Both the position numbers and the translations under genes were made by a program. Below, in pieces: positions 7,627 through 17,015 of a DNA stretch of 64,000 bases (position 1 is its first letter; the number at the start of each line of letters is the position of its first letter). A model generated the notes under the pieces. The model was given only the letters and a program-made list of their open reading frames with translations, had not been told where the DNA came from and searched no databases. Source of the stretch: Epilithonimonas zeae (GTDB lineage Bacteria > Bacteroidota > Bacteroidia > Flavobacteriales > Weeksellaceae); the NCBI RefSeq assembly GCF_900141765.1, contig NZ_FSRK01000002.1, forward strand, positions 682,001 through 746,000, read 5' to 3'.

Positions 7627-10185
7627 ATGCCAAAAAATTTAGTGATCGTCGAATCTCCGGCAAAAGCAAAAACAATTCAGAAATATTTAGGCTCAGATTT
7701 CGAGGTTAAGTCCAGCTTTGGGCATATTCGTGATTTGCCTAAAAAAGGAATGGGAATCGACTTGTCGAATTTCACACCGGACTATGAAGTGTCTGCTGAT
7801 AAGAAGAAATTGGTGACAGAACTAAAAGCTGCAGTTAAAAAAGCAGAAATGGTTTGGCTGGCTTCCGATGAGGACCGCGAAGGAGAAGCGATTGCTTGGC
7901 ATTTGGCAGATGAGCTAAAACTGAAGCCGGAAAATAGAAAAAGAATTGTTTTCCACGAGATTACTAAAAATGCAATTCTAAAAGCCATCGATAATCCAAG
8001 AGATATTGACCAGAATTTGGTTAATGCACAACAGGCTAGAAGAGTTTTGGACAGAATCGTAGGTTTTGAGATGTCGCCAGTGCTTTGGAAAAAAGTAAAA
8101 ACTGGTTTGTCTGCTGGTAGAGTTCAGTCTGTTGCGGTACGATTGGTTGTAGAAAGAGAAAAGGAAATCAGAAGTTTTGTTCCAAAGCCAAGTTTCAAAG
8201 TGGAAGGGACTTTTCTTAACAATGCAAAACATGAGATTGCTGCTAAACTGAAAAAAGATTTTGAGAAAGAATCTGAGGCAGAAAAATTCTTGGAATTAGC
8301 AAAAACAACAGATTTCAAAGTTCTGAATGTTGAGACCAAACCTGGATCTCGTACAGCATCTGCTCCGTTTACAACATCTACGTTACAACAGGAAGCTTCT
8401 TCCAGATTGGGTTATGGTGTGACGACAACGATGCGTCTGGCACAAAGGCTTTACGAGGAAGGATTCATCACATATATGAGAACGGATTCCGTGAATCTTT
8501 CTCAGGAAGCGATCAATGGAGCAAAGACACAAATCATCTCAGAATACGGTGAGAATTATTCCAAGCCGAGAAATTATACTACAAAATCGTCGTCTGCACA
8601 GGAAGCGCACGAAGCGATTCGTCCGACAGATTTTTCTGTGAAATCCATTGGTGATGCGCAATTGAACAAATTGTATCAATTGATTTACAGAAGAACTTTG
8701 GCGTCGCAAATGGAGAATGCTAAAATCGAGAAAACTGTTATCGAAATTGGGAATTCAAAATTGCCACAACACTTCGAAGCGCAAGGTGAAGTTATTGTTT
8801 TTGATGGTTTCCTTAAAGCTTACGGCATTGTAAAAACTGAAGATGATGATGACGAAAGCAACGAAAAACTGTTACCGAAAGTAGCAATTGGCGAAGCTTT
8901 AGACTATAAAAAAATAACAGCAACAGAAAAATTCACGAGACCATCAGCTAGATTTACCGAAGCTGGTTTGGTTAAAAAACTGGAAGAATTGGGAATCGGT
9001 CGTCCATCGACTTATGCACCGACTATTCAAACCATTCAGAATCGTGAATATGTTGATAAAAGAGAAATAGAACCACAAACGAGAGAAATCGTAAAAATGA
9101 CTTTGGGCAAAACCGGAGTTAAAAAGGAAGTTCTTGATGAGAAGTTTGGTGGTGATAAAAATAAATTTGTTCCTACGGATATTGGTGAAGTGGTGAATGA
9201 TTTCCTAATCAATAATTTTGCTGAGATTTTAGATTATGGATTCACGGCCAGAGTAGAAGAGGGCTTTGATGAGATTGCCAACGGTGACCAGAAATGGAAG
9301 GAAATGATGACGGATTTCTATTCGAAATTCCATCCAAGGATTGAAGACGTTGAGGAAAATGCAGACCGTGCCAATGGCGAAAGAATCTTAGGTGTTGACC
9401 CTAAAACCGGTAAAAACGTTCACGCAAGAATTGGAAGATTTGGACCGATGATTCAGATAGGCGAGCAGGACGATGAGGAGAAACCAACGTTTGCTTCACT
9501 GATGGCGAATCAAAATATTGCGACCATCACACTGGAGGAAGCTTTGGAATTGTTCAAGTTACCTTTTGATTTGAAAGAAGTGGATGGTCAGCCCGTTTCT
9601 GTGGGGGTTGGTAGATTTGGACCTTATGTGAAATGGGGCGAGACTTACATCAGTGTTCCGAAAGGGGAAGATCCATTATCTATTGACCAAAATAGAGCAG
9701 AGGAAATCATCAATGAAAAGAAAGTGGCAGATGCGCCGATTGCTAACTACAAAGGTGAGCCTGTAACCAAAGGAACGGGAAGATTTGGACCTTTTATCAA
9801 ATATCAAAGTATTTTCATCAACGTTCCGAAACGTTATAACTTCGATAATCTTTCTCAAAACGACATCAATGAATTGATTGATGCCAAACTGGAGAAAGAA
9901 GCCAACCGATATATCCAACATTGGGAGGCTGAGAAAATCTCTATCGAAAATGCTAGATGGGGACCTATTGTAAAACACGGCAAAAATATCTACAAAATCC
10001 CGAAAAAGAAAGATGACTCTAAATATGAAGCAGAAGACTTGAAAGGTGTTTCTTTGGATGAGGTAAAAAAATGGATCACGGCACAAGACCCGAAAGCTTT
10101 TGCTGAAAAGAAAAAACCAGCCGCTAAAAAGCCCGCTACGAAAAAAGCGACAACAGCTAAGAAAGCGCCGGCGAAGAAGAAGTAA
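7627..10185 (+). CDS. topA: DNA topoisomerase I
   Basis: 852 aa, the normal length for type IA topoisomerase in flavobacteria. The TOPRIM domain is at the N-terminus (VIVESPAKAKTI, then SDEDREGEAIAWHL near 80-93). The catalytic tyrosine is Tyr283 in FITYMRTDS, and the family motifs SAGRVQSVAVR and EAHEAIRPTDF are present. The C-terminal third carries repeated RFGP motifs (GRFGPMI, GRFGPYV, GRFGPFI, RWGPIV), as in Bacteroidetes enzymes that use these instead of zinc fingers. The tail is Lys/Ala rich (KKPAAKK...KAPAKKK), probably a nonspecific DNA-binding extension. It relaxes negative supercoils in the cytoplasm. The gene stands alone, with its own -7 element and terminator. Confidence 0.97.
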   Translation: MPKNLVIVESPAKAKTIQKYLGSDFEVKSSFGHIRDLPKKGMGIDLSNFTPDYEVSADKKKLVTELKAAVKKAEMVWLASDEDREGEAIAWHLADELKLKPENRKRIVFHEITKNAILKAIDNPRDIDQNLVNAQQARRVLDRIVGFEMSPVLWKKVKTGLSAGRVQSVAVRLVVEREKEIRSFVPKPSFKVEGTFLNNAKHEIAAKLKKDFEKESEAEKFLELAKTTDFKVLNVETKPGSRTASAPFTTSTLQQEASSRLGYGVTTTMRLAQRLYEEGFITYMRTDSVNLSQEAINGAKTQIISEYGENYSKPRNYTTKSSSAQEAHEAIRPTDFSVKSIGDAQLNKLYQLIYRRTLASQMENAKIEKTVIEIGNSKLPQHFEAQGEVIVFDGFLKAYGIVKTEDDDDESNEKLLPKVAIGEALDYKKITATEKFTRPSARFTEAGLVKKLEELGIGRPSTYAPTIQTIQNREYVDKREIEPQTREIVKMTLGKTGVKKEVLDEKFGGDKNKFVPTDIGEVVNDFLINNFAEILDYGFTARVEEGFDEIANGDQKWKEMMTDFYSKFHPRIEDVEENADRANGERILGVDPKTGKNVHARIGRFGPMIQIGEQDDEEKPTFASLMANQNIATITLEEALELFKLPFDLKEVDGQPVSVGVGRFGPYVKWGETYISVPKGEDPLSIDQNRAEEIINEKKVADAPIANYKGEPVTKGTGRFGPFIKYQSIFINVPKRYNFDNLSQNDINELIDAKLEKEANRYIQHWEAEKISIENARWGPIVKHGKNIYKIPKKKDDSKYEAEDLKGVSLDEVKKWITAQDPKAFAEKKKPAAKKPATKKATTAKKAPAKKK

Positions 10186-10204
10186 TTAGACTTTATAAAA
10201 ATAG

Positions 10205-10234
10205 AAAGCACAGATTTTTGGTCTGTGCTTTTTA
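10205..10234 (+). terminator. Rho-independent terminator after topA
   Basis: A 10-bp perfect stem (10205-10214 AAAGCACAGA with 10222-10231) has a short TTTTTGG loop and a T-run, 20 bp after the topA stop. Confidence 0.9.
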
Positions 10235-10314
10235 ATTAGTTGCTGATGATTAGCACTTTGTTGTATTGCTCAAAGTCAGGAGACTTTGCGCAGCGGGGCA
10301 TATTTATGAAAATA

Positions 10315-11109
10315 TTATTTTTTACTTTTCTTTTCAAGTAATGATTTCATACTATCAGTAAATCCTTTTGCTGATTCTTTGCTTTGAATAATTTGATTTA
10401 TCAAAAATGTCAATATACTTTTCACGTGGCTTGCGTTTTCTAAACAAGCTTGGTCTGTTTCAGCGTGAAGACCCTCGCTAAGTTCACTATGTAAAACTCC
10501 AAGTGGATTCATTCCATTAGGTTTTAGAATCGATGGAAGCAGGTCTTTAACTAAGTCGATTTTGTCTTGAGTTACTCTCGTTTGTTTCGTTTTTTCTAAT
10601 GCAATTTTGTATGCTACTTTATTTACTTCTTCAACTAAATCGGTAATAGAGTCAAGAAGCTCGTCAATTATTTGTTCAGTAATTCTTCGATAATAAGAAA
10701 ATGCACCAATGCCATAACCTTGAGATTCGCAAACAAGCCCTTTTCTAAATGTCTTCGCGTGTTTACCAAGAATGCTTTCAAGATTTTTATCCATCTTAAT
10801 TTCCCATTCAGGATATTGTCCAAATTTATAAACATAGTCTAACTCTGGACTGATATATACGTCAAACTGTCGTGTAAACTGTCTACAAGATTGACACAGA
10901 TATATAAGTCTCACTTTTTCGTCAGCACTACTTGGATTTGAATATTTTTGAAACTCCGCATATCTATTAGTCATATTAAATGTTTGCAAATTTCCACAGT
11001 TCCTACAAACCATATTTATTGCAGGTGTAGGAATTCTATCCATTGTTTGTGGAACAGATAAATTAAACTTTCTAAATAGTGAGTATTCCTCTAAAAATTC
11101 TTTATTCAT
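10315..11109 (-). CDS. Uncharacterised zinc-ribbon protein
   Basis: 264 aa, not recognised with confidence. Two CxxC pairs, CRNC (Cys35, Cys38) and CQSC (Cys72, Cys75), form a likely zinc ribbon in the first 80 residues. The rest is predicted helical, including a block with GAFSYYRRITEQIIDEL and a conserved-looking histidine patch LHSELSEGLHAE. This layout recalls DUF4145-type proteins that occur alone or near defence genes, but I cannot assign it. There is no signal peptide or membrane segment, so it should be cytoplasmic. It is a single gene between topA (convergent) and the repeat array upstream of it. The start ATG is at 11109. Confidence 0.7.
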   Translation of the reverse strand: MNKEFLEEYSLFRKFNLSVPQTMDRIPTPAINMVCRNCGNLQTFNMTNRYAEFQKYSNPSSADEKVRLIYLCQSCRQFTRQFDVYISPELDYVYKFGQYPEWEIKMDKNLESILGKHAKTFRKGLVCESQGYGIGAFSYYRRITEQIIDELLDSITDLVEEVNKVAYKIALEKTKQTRVTQDKIDLVKDLLPSILKPNGMNPLGVLHSELSEGLHAETDQACLENASHVKSILTFLINQIIQSKESAKGFTDSMKSLLEKKSKK

Positions 11110-11239
11110 ATTTTATGTTTATGTAATGACCGTAAAATTCAAATATACGTATTGCTTCAATATAAAATATAAACCACTTGGCTTATCCTAAAATTGGAAG
11201 AATTAATGATTTGTTTTTTTATCTAATCCACCCAAAAAC

Positions 11240-11427
11240 ACTCACCAACCAATCTTTTACACTCATCATCTAGTCTCCTAGACTCATCATCTAGTCTCCT
11301 AGACTCAAAAACGAGTCTTTTATACTGGATTTCAAGTCTTTTTCACTCAACGTTGAATCTCGGAGACTGGAATTTTAGTCTTTTATACTAAAAACGAACC
11401 TTTTATACTGGTTTTTGAGTGTAAAAG
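11240..11427. repeat. 21-bp imperfect tandem repeat array (9 units)
   Basis: Successive units begin at 11240, 11261, 11282, 11303, 11324, 11345, 11366, 11387 and 11407. All are 21 bp except one of 20 bp. Each unit starts ACTS, has about eight variable bases, and ends in a form of AGTCTTTTAT; units 2 and 3 are identical. Across the junctions the conserved motif reads AGTCTnnTnnACTS, in places fully palindromic (AGTCTCCTAGACT). A period of 21 bp is two turns of the helix. The array fills the space between the stop of the 159-aa gene and the promoter region of the zinc-ribbon gene. It contains no open frame of note. Confidence 0.85.
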
Positions 11428-11455
11428 AGTCGTTTAGATAGTTTGAGAAGTGAAT

Positions 11456-11935
11456 TTACTCTGTGTCAGGTTTCTTTTTGTTGCCTTTTCTCGTGAATCT
11501 CTTGCTGAGGTCGGCGTAAATTGGTGTTGCGGTTGCTACGCCTTTATTGGACGCTTCTTTTACTGCACCATAATAAAGGAGGGCTGCCAAGAGCGCTTCG
11601 TTGCCTGCAATGGTAATCGTGTCGCTGAGGTCGGATGCCAATTGTTCCGCTAGATTACGAATTGGCGAAAGTCCGGTTACCACGGCTTCATCCTTTAGGA
11701 ACTCTGGTCTATCCATATAATTAGGAGCAAATTCCGAATTAGTGTTCGTGTAGTCTTTTACTTTTTGTACGGTAGCAACTGTCTTGTCGCCCATTTTGAA
11801 AATTGATGCTTTCTCACCTGGCGCCAAGGCTTGCACATAAGGTGCGACTAGAATTCTTACTTCTTGTAGTTTTTCGGTGGCTTTTGCCAATATTGCAGGC
11901 GGAATCACGATACTGATTTGATTTTTTGTGCTCAT
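11456..11935 (-). CDS. Conserved Bacteroidetes protein of unknown function
   Basis: 159 aa, soluble, without signal peptide. I recall close relatives beginning MSTKNQISI and containing LFKMGDKTVATVQK and ALLYYGxVKEA in many Bacteroidetes, all annotated as hypothetical. The sequence is mostly helical. KMGDKTVATVQK is the most family-typical stretch here, and the C-terminus is basic (RFTRKGNKKK). The stop codon directly borders the 21-bp repeat array, which would form its 3' untranslated region. A link between protein and array is possible but unproven. It is divergently oriented from the beta-propeller gene. Confidence 0.75.
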   Translation of the reverse strand: MSTKNQISIVIPPAILAKATEKLQEVRILVAPYVQALAPGEKASIFKMGDKTVATVQKVKDYTNTNSEFAPNYMDRPEFLKDEAVVTGLSPIRNLAEQLASDLSDTITIAGNEALLAALLYYGAVKEASNKGVATATPIYADLSKRFTRKGNKKKPDTE

Positions 11936-12114
11936 CGTTTGTGATTTTTTTGTTAAACAATCAAATGTAGTAAACTACAATAGACGATAGATTTACAAAA
12001 GTTAATTTTTAAAATTTTAATAAAATTTTGGATGAAAGATTTTGATTATCCAAGCCGAAACCGCAGGATACTTCCCTGAACCGATTGCTTTAACTTAGCT
12101 GAAAATCAAAAGAT

Positions 12115-13203
12115 ATGAGCGCATCTAGAAACTTTAGCCGAAAAGATTTTATCCAAACCTCTGCTTTGGGAATGGCTGCGATGTTTTTTGGTTCGTCATT
12201 TACCAAGGTACTTGATTTTTCGGAGAAGCCCTATTTCAATTTGAAACCGATTGGGCGGCAGTTTTCTTTGGATGGTTACTACATCTGGTGCAGCTCACCC
12301 ATCTGGGGAGACGATGGTAAGGTTCATCTTTTCTACTCCCGATGGAAGAAGGAAAAAGGGATGGGCGGTTGGCTGAATGGCTCCGAGATTTGCCGTGCAG
12401 AGGCGGATTCGCCGTTTCATCAATTCGAACATAAGCAGGTAATTCTAAGTCCAAGAGGTGGTGGGTTCTGGGATGCGACGACTTGCCATAATCCCTTAAT
12501 CAAAAAGGTGGATGGCGAGTGGCTGTTGTTTTTTATGGGAAATTCTAATGGGAAAACCAACACCAAAAGGATAGGATTAGCAACGTCCAAAACTCTGGAC
12601 GGCGATTGGCAAAGACCAGAACAACCTTTGTTGCTTCCAGGAAAAGAAGGCGCTTGGGATGATCATTGTACCACCAATCCTGCTTTTGTAAAAGGGAATG
12701 ATGGTAAATACTGGCTGTTCTACAAATCCTGGAACACCTACGAGTATGAAACCCAAAAAGGCGCAGTGAGGGGTAACCGAAAGTATGGTTTAGCAAAAGC
12801 TGATTCACCTCTGGGACCTTACACCCAAGTCTCCGAAAATCCCGTCATTGACTTTTCGAATATGCCAAACAATGCCCAATTGGAAGATGCTTTTGTCTGG
12901 CAACACAATGGAAAGTTCCACCTTGTGGCGCGCGATATGGGATTTTATAACCACGAATTTGGCTTGCATCTAACCTCCAAAAATGGTGTGAGCTGGACAA
13001 AGCCAAAAATCGCCTATCTCGATATGAAATCTTATGTCACAGAACCAACGCCTCCAAAACATTTGAAACGATTTGGCAGACTGGAGCGCCCGATGCTTCT
13101 GATGAGCAAAGATGGAAAGAAACCTCAGTTTTTATTCGGAGCTACACAAGGCGGAGCGTTTGAAACTTCTACCACTTTTGTGTTTGAGATTTTGAATAAA
13201 TAG
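12115..13203 (+). CDS. Secreted five-bladed beta-propeller glycosidase-like protein
   Basis: 362 aa. The N-terminus NFSRKDFIQTSALGMAAMF resembles a Tat-type signal with an RK in place of RR. The mature part has the repeating blade pattern of GH32/43/117-type five-bladed propellers: IWCSSPIWGDDGKVHLFYS, HNPLIKKVDGEWLLFFMG, TNPAFVKGNDGKYWLFYKS, LEDAFVWQHNGKFHLVARD and a final LFGATQGG. Acidic residues at blade starts (for example GAWDDHCTTNP, QLEDAF) are plausible catalytic candidates. Substrate cannot be read from the sequence. It is a single gene, divergent from the 159-aa gene. Confidence 0.75.
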   Translation: MSASRNFSRKDFIQTSALGMAAMFFGSSFTKVLDFSEKPYFNLKPIGRQFSLDGYYIWCSSPIWGDDGKVHLFYSRWKKEKGMGGWLNGSEICRAEADSPFHQFEHKQVILSPRGGGFWDATTCHNPLIKKVDGEWLLFFMGNSNGKTNTKRIGLATSKTLDGDWQRPEQPLLLPGKEGAWDDHCTTNPAFVKGNDGKYWLFYKSWNTYEYETQKGAVRGNRKYGLAKADSPLGPYTQVSENPVIDFSNMPNNAQLEDAFVWQHNGKFHLVARDMGFYNHEFGLHLTSKNGVSWTKPKIAYLDMKSYVTEPTPPKHLKRFGRLERPMLLMSKDGKKPQFLFGATQGGAFETSTTFVFEILNK

Positions 13204-13320
13204 ATTAAAAACAGGTGTCACGAGAAAACTTCATCAAATTTTGTGTGCTTTGTGATGAACTTTGTGTCTTTGTGTTTAGCAAATCACAAAAAATTAATGA
13301 ACAGTCTGAAGTTTTATTAA

Positions 13321-13328
13321 TATTTTTG
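13321..13328 (+). promoter_or_regulatory. -7 element at the head of the polysaccharide locus
   Basis: TATTTTTG fits TAnnTTTG and lies 29 bp before the first gene of the polysaccharide cluster. A -33 TTTG is not evident at the usual spacing. Confidence 0.45.
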
Positions 13329-13357
13329 CCCTTAAAACCAAGAAAACACATTTCCTG

Positions 13358-14707
13358 ATGGGTGGAAAATTACAATTGGCAAATCTTAAAAACTTTCCCT
13401 GGCTGATTTTTTTCGTAGCGATCGTTATTTGGGTTGCAATGGCAGGCGCCAATTTTTATTACCAGAATCAAGGTGGTTACACCGGCACAGGTATCCTTTT
13501 CCCGATTTCTGTCATCTATCCCAATCAGTTTTTGTGGAGTGGATTTGTGTTTGCATTTCTATTTTTGATTGCGGGGATTTTCGCTTTCATGTATTCTGAA
13601 AGACTGAATGTCGTTCTTCTTTTTGTTATCGCTATTGTTTTGGTTTTATTAGGCAATCTGAGTCAAGGGAATTTTGATATTGCTTTCCTGCAACCGTTTT
13701 ACCTGAAAGGGAGACAATATTATACCGACGCTTTGGCGATTACCGACGGACAAATTTGGTTAAGAGATTTCTCCAAAAATCTGGAGCATTTCCAGATGCA
13801 CACCAAAACGCATCCGCCATTTGTAACGCTTTTGCATTATTGGATTCTGAATATTTCTAATATCGAGACTCTTGCAATTGTGTTTTTTGCGATTGGAAGT
13901 TTGTCTTTCCCATTGTTTTATAAGATTCTGCTTTATCTAGGATTTGAAGAAGCCAGAAGGAAATGGATGCTGCTTTTGTTGGCGGTAATTCCTTCCGTTA
14001 ATATCTATCTTTTGGTCTCTATTGATGCATTGGTTCTGACATTAACCTTGATTTTTCTATTAGGATTTGCGAGAATTTTTCATCAGAAGAGAATTGATTC
14101 TATTTCATTTTTGTTAATTTCTTCTGGATTGATTCTGACTAATATTTTGACATTTTCAGGGTTATTTCTATTCGCATTTCTTGGCTATATCAGTTTCTAT
14201 TTTTTAGTCAAAGGAAAATGGAATTTTGTTTGGCTAAGTTTGATGAGCGCTGTTGTTTTTGTTTTGACTTTCACAGTAATTTATTCAACAACCGGATATA
14301 ATCAATTAGAGACATTTCTACTAGCATCGCAATCCGAAAATCCGGATGGCTTCCGATTATTCCATCAGCCATTTGTTTATCTGATGACAAGATTGGAAGA
14401 TATTGGAGAGATTTTTCTGTTTCTGTCTTTTGGTTTTTTAGCCGTTTTCTTTTCCAAGAAATCAGGAACGGAAGTTTTTGAAAACCGGAATATCAATATT
14501 TTGTTTTTCTCAGCCATCACGGCCATTTCGACAATGCTTTTGACAGGTGCTTACGGAACCGGAGAAACGGCAAGAGCTTGTTTGTTTTTGGTGCCTTATT
14601 TCCTCATTTTGTTGAAGGATATTAGTTCTGATCAATTTAAAACCTTGTTTTATCTATGCCTTCTCCAAACTTTTGGGATGCAGATGATTGGGAATTTTTA
14701 TTGGTAA
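13358..14707 (+). CDS. Polytopic GT-C-type glycosyltransferase-like membrane protein
   Basis: 449 aa with about 11-12 hydrophobic segments. A soluble loop between the first helices holds YYTDALAITDGQIWLRDF and HTKTHPPFVTLLHYW; an acidic pair in the first loop followed by HPP is typical of GT-C mannosyl/PMT-like transferases that use polyprenyl-phosphate sugars. It is the first gene of a same-strand cluster; the acyltransferase gene starts 12 bp downstream. Donor and acceptor are unknown. Confidence 0.7.
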   Translation: MGGKLQLANLKNFPWLIFFVAIVIWVAMAGANFYYQNQGGYTGTGILFPISVIYPNQFLWSGFVFAFLFLIAGIFAFMYSERLNVVLLFVIAIVLVLLGNLSQGNFDIAFLQPFYLKGRQYYTDALAITDGQIWLRDFSKNLEHFQMHTKTHPPFVTLLHYWILNISNIETLAIVFFAIGSLSFPLFYKILLYLGFEEARRKWMLLLLAVIPSVNIYLLVSIDALVLTLTLIFLLGFARIFHQKRIDSISFLLISSGLILTNILTFSGLFLFAFLGYISFYFLVKGKWNFVWLSLMSAVVFVLTFTVIYSTTGYNQLETFLLASQSENPDGFRLFHQPFVYLMTRLEDIGEIFLFLSFGFLAVFFSKKSGTEVFENRNINILFFSAITAISTMLLTGAYGTGETARACLFLVPYFLILLKDISSDQFKTLFYLCLLQTFGMQMIGNFYW

Positions 14708-14719
14708 AACACTTTTGCT

Positions 14720-15769
14720 ATGCTGAACAATTTAACAGGACTGAGATTCTATACTGCATTTTGGGTTTTCCTCTACCACTTTTGCGTTTATACCGGAGGA
14801 TTGGATAATTTCTTCGTGAAGAAAGGCTATTTGGGTGTTGATATTTTCTTTGTGTTGAGTGGTTTTATTTTGACCTATGCTTATCATAAAAGCTTTATTT
14901 TGGAAAAAGTAACCTCAAAGAAATATTATAATTTTCTGGTTAAAAGATTTGCAAAAATCTATCCGCTTCAGATATTGACTTTTGTAATTGTTGGAGCGCT
15001 TTTGTTTGTTGGAAAATATGTTTTTCATCAAAAAGATCTGATTATAAGACCTGATCATATTGTTTCAAATCTCTTGATGATTCACGCCTGGAACATCAAT
15101 GATGCATTGAGCTGGAACACACATTCCTGGAGTTTGTCAGATGAATGGTTTGCTTATCTGTTCCTATTCATTATAGCAGCTTTTATCATCAAATTGAGTA
15201 AATTTTGGGGCAGAATTGTTCTTGGTGCTGTTGTTCTTTTCTTTATTGTAAGATGGTTCAATATAGAGAATTTTGACCTTAATGAATATACTTTTAACGG
15301 AATCGAAAGGATTGTTCCTGAGTTTTTCCTGGGAATTTTAATAGGATTATTAAGATTTGATTTTAATATTTCGAAAAACGCAGCGAGTGTGATTTTTGCG
15401 GCTAGTGTTTTGGCTTTATTGACTCTTACAATCACAGATTACAAAGTTGATGCTTTGTGTATGTTGCTGTTTGCTGGGATGATTTATTCATTATCATTTC
15501 CAACGTATTTTGATAAGTTATTCAATTCAAAAAGGATGGTTTATCTGGGCAATATTTCTTTTGCTTTTTATATGTTTCAGCTAACGGCGTTTTATTTGTT
15601 CAAGCCGTTTCAAAACTATATCGGAAAACTGAATGTCTCAGGATATATTTCCAGTCCTGTAGAGTTGTTGATATTGGTTTTGATTAATTTGACGATGGCT
15701 TCTTTGGCTTTCAAATATTTTGAAGAACCGGTAAGATTGTATTTATTAAAAAAAATGATTAAAAAATAA
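14720..15769 (+). CDS. Acyltransferase 3 family membrane protein (OafA/YrhL type)
   Basis: 349 aa with about 10 membrane helices. Family motifs are at the N-terminus: LTGLRFYTAFWVFLYHF (the conserved histidine in LYHF) and GVDIFFVLSGF, then RFAKIYPLQ and HSWSLSDEWFAY. Such proteins acetylate sugars of surface polysaccharides from the cytoplasmic side. It sits 12 bp after the GT-C gene, before the polymerase gene, so a role in decorating the polysaccharide repeat unit is likely. Confidence 0.88.
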   Translation: MLNNLTGLRFYTAFWVFLYHFCVYTGGLDNFFVKKGYLGVDIFFVLSGFILTYAYHKSFILEKVTSKKYYNFLVKRFAKIYPLQILTFVIVGALLFVGKYVFHQKDLIIRPDHIVSNLLMIHAWNINDALSWNTHSWSLSDEWFAYLFLFIIAAFIIKLSKFWGRIVLGAVVLFFIVRWFNIENFDLNEYTFNGIERIVPEFFLGILIGLLRFDFNISKNAASVIFAASVLALLTLTITDYKVDALCMLLFAGMIYSLSFPTYFDKLFNSKRMVYLGNISFAFYMFQLTAFYLFKPFQNYIGKLNVSGYISSPVELLILVLINLTMASLAFKYFEEPVRLYLLKKMIKK

Positions 15770-15827
15770 TTAATATCAGAAAAATTAAACCAAATTAATA
15801 CTTGTTTAATAATCTTAAAATAAGAAT

Positions 15828-15835
15828 TATATTTG
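15828..15835 (+). promoter_or_regulatory. -7 element upstream of the EpsG-like gene
   Basis: TATATTTG, a full match to TAnnTTTG, lies 40 bp before the ATG in an otherwise AT-rich 106-bp gap. It may give the distal genes an internal promoter. Confidence 0.4.
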
Positions 15836-15875
15836 AAGATTCTAACGAGAAAAACACATAGCACAAAGGCAATTA

Positions 15876-17009
15876 ATGGCATTTTTACACCCCATTTTCA
15901 CCATTATTTTTGTTTTTTTAATTCTTTATAGTTTTGTAGAGGTTAACAGAGACGAGAATTCTAAAACTCCGAAATTTATTTTTTGGACGATTGGTGTATA
16001 TATGATTATTGCGATTGGTTACAGGCGTTATGTTGGAGCAGACTATCCGGTTTACGATTCGATGTACAGCCAATATTTTCCTACAATTGAATATGGACAA
16101 TTGGTAGATAAAATGCTGTTCCGACAATCCAGAATAGATATCGAGTGGATGTATGCGATGCTCAATAAGTGGGTATATGCAACAGGTTTTCCTTTCAAAG
16201 AATTTACATTGATAAGCGCAATTATAACCATTGGAGGAAAGCTGATGGTTTTCTACAAAGACTCCAAATATCCTGTTTTTGCTATTCTTTTATTTTTTAT
16301 TCCAGGGTATTTCATTGCAGATAGCGGGCATATGAGACAAGCATTGGGCATGACGATGTGTATGCTCTCATTCACATTTATCAAAGATAGAAAAGTATGG
16401 TGGTTCCTTTTATGTATGTACGTTGCATACGGATTTCATAAATCAACCATTATCTTTTTGCCGGCTTATTGGATTGCAACAATTCCAATGAACTCCAATA
16501 AGATTTTTTATTCTATTCTTGCCTGTGTAATATTATCGCCTTTTCAAGTATATAATCTATTTTCTTCCTTTTTGGAAACACTTAATGTTCAGGACGTTTC
16601 TAATGGGTATAATGGATATATCAATTACGAAGCTTCAGGATCCAGTTTCATGGACGGTCAAATCTTAGTTTTCAGCTTTTTGTTGATTACTTATGATAAA
16701 GTTGCCTGTGAGAAAATATATTATTATGAGTATATGCGAAATCTCTTGGTGATGGGTGTCTGTCTTTATTTTATAATGAGAAGTAATCCTGTTTTTTCTA
16801 CAAGATTGGTGGGCTCATATTTAGCATTTGCATCGCTTGTAATTACTAATATTATTGCGGCTATGGATAATAAAAATATCAAAAAGTTGGCACACCTGTT
16901 CTTTGTAGTTTTTATGATATTTTACTATTTTGTATTTGTAAAGTATCAGGGAGATGCTGGACGATTCACACCAGATAAATATCAAAACTTCCTTTGGTTT
17001 CCTCAATAA
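15876..17009 (+). CDS. EpsG-family polysaccharide polymerase (Wzy-like)
   Basis: 377 aa with about 10 membrane helices. YRRYVGADYPVYDSMYS near residues 49-65 and DSGHMRQALGMTMCMLSF are characteristic of the EpsG family, the Wzy-like polymerases of exopolysaccharide loci. The basic RxxGADYxxY motif in the first large loop is the most typical sign. It probably polymerises undecaprenyl-linked repeat units in the periplasmic leaflet. The next gene begins 6 bp later. Confidence 0.85.
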   Translation: MAFLHPIFTIIFVFLILYSFVEVNRDENSKTPKFIFWTIGVYMIIAIGYRRYVGADYPVYDSMYSQYFPTIEYGQLVDKMLFRQSRIDIEWMYAMLNKWVYATGFPFKEFTLISAIITIGGKLMVFYKDSKYPVFAILLFFIPGYFIADSGHMRQALGMTMCMLSFTFIKDRKVWWFLLCMYVAYGFHKSTIIFLPAYWIATIPMNSNKIFYSILACVILSPFQVYNLFSSFLETLNVQDVSNGYNGYINYEASGSSFMDGQILVFSFLLITYDKVACEKIYYYEYMRNLLVMGVCLYFIMRSNPVFSTRLVGSYLAFASLVITNIIAAMDNKNIKKLAHLFFVVFMIFYYFVFVKYQGDAGRFTPDKYQNFLWFPQ

Positions 17010-17015
17010 AAATAA

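Noticed and set aside
11240-11427. CRISPR array
   Set aside because: Repeats are 21 bp in total with only about eight variable bases, no 25-40 bp spacers and no cas genes nearby.
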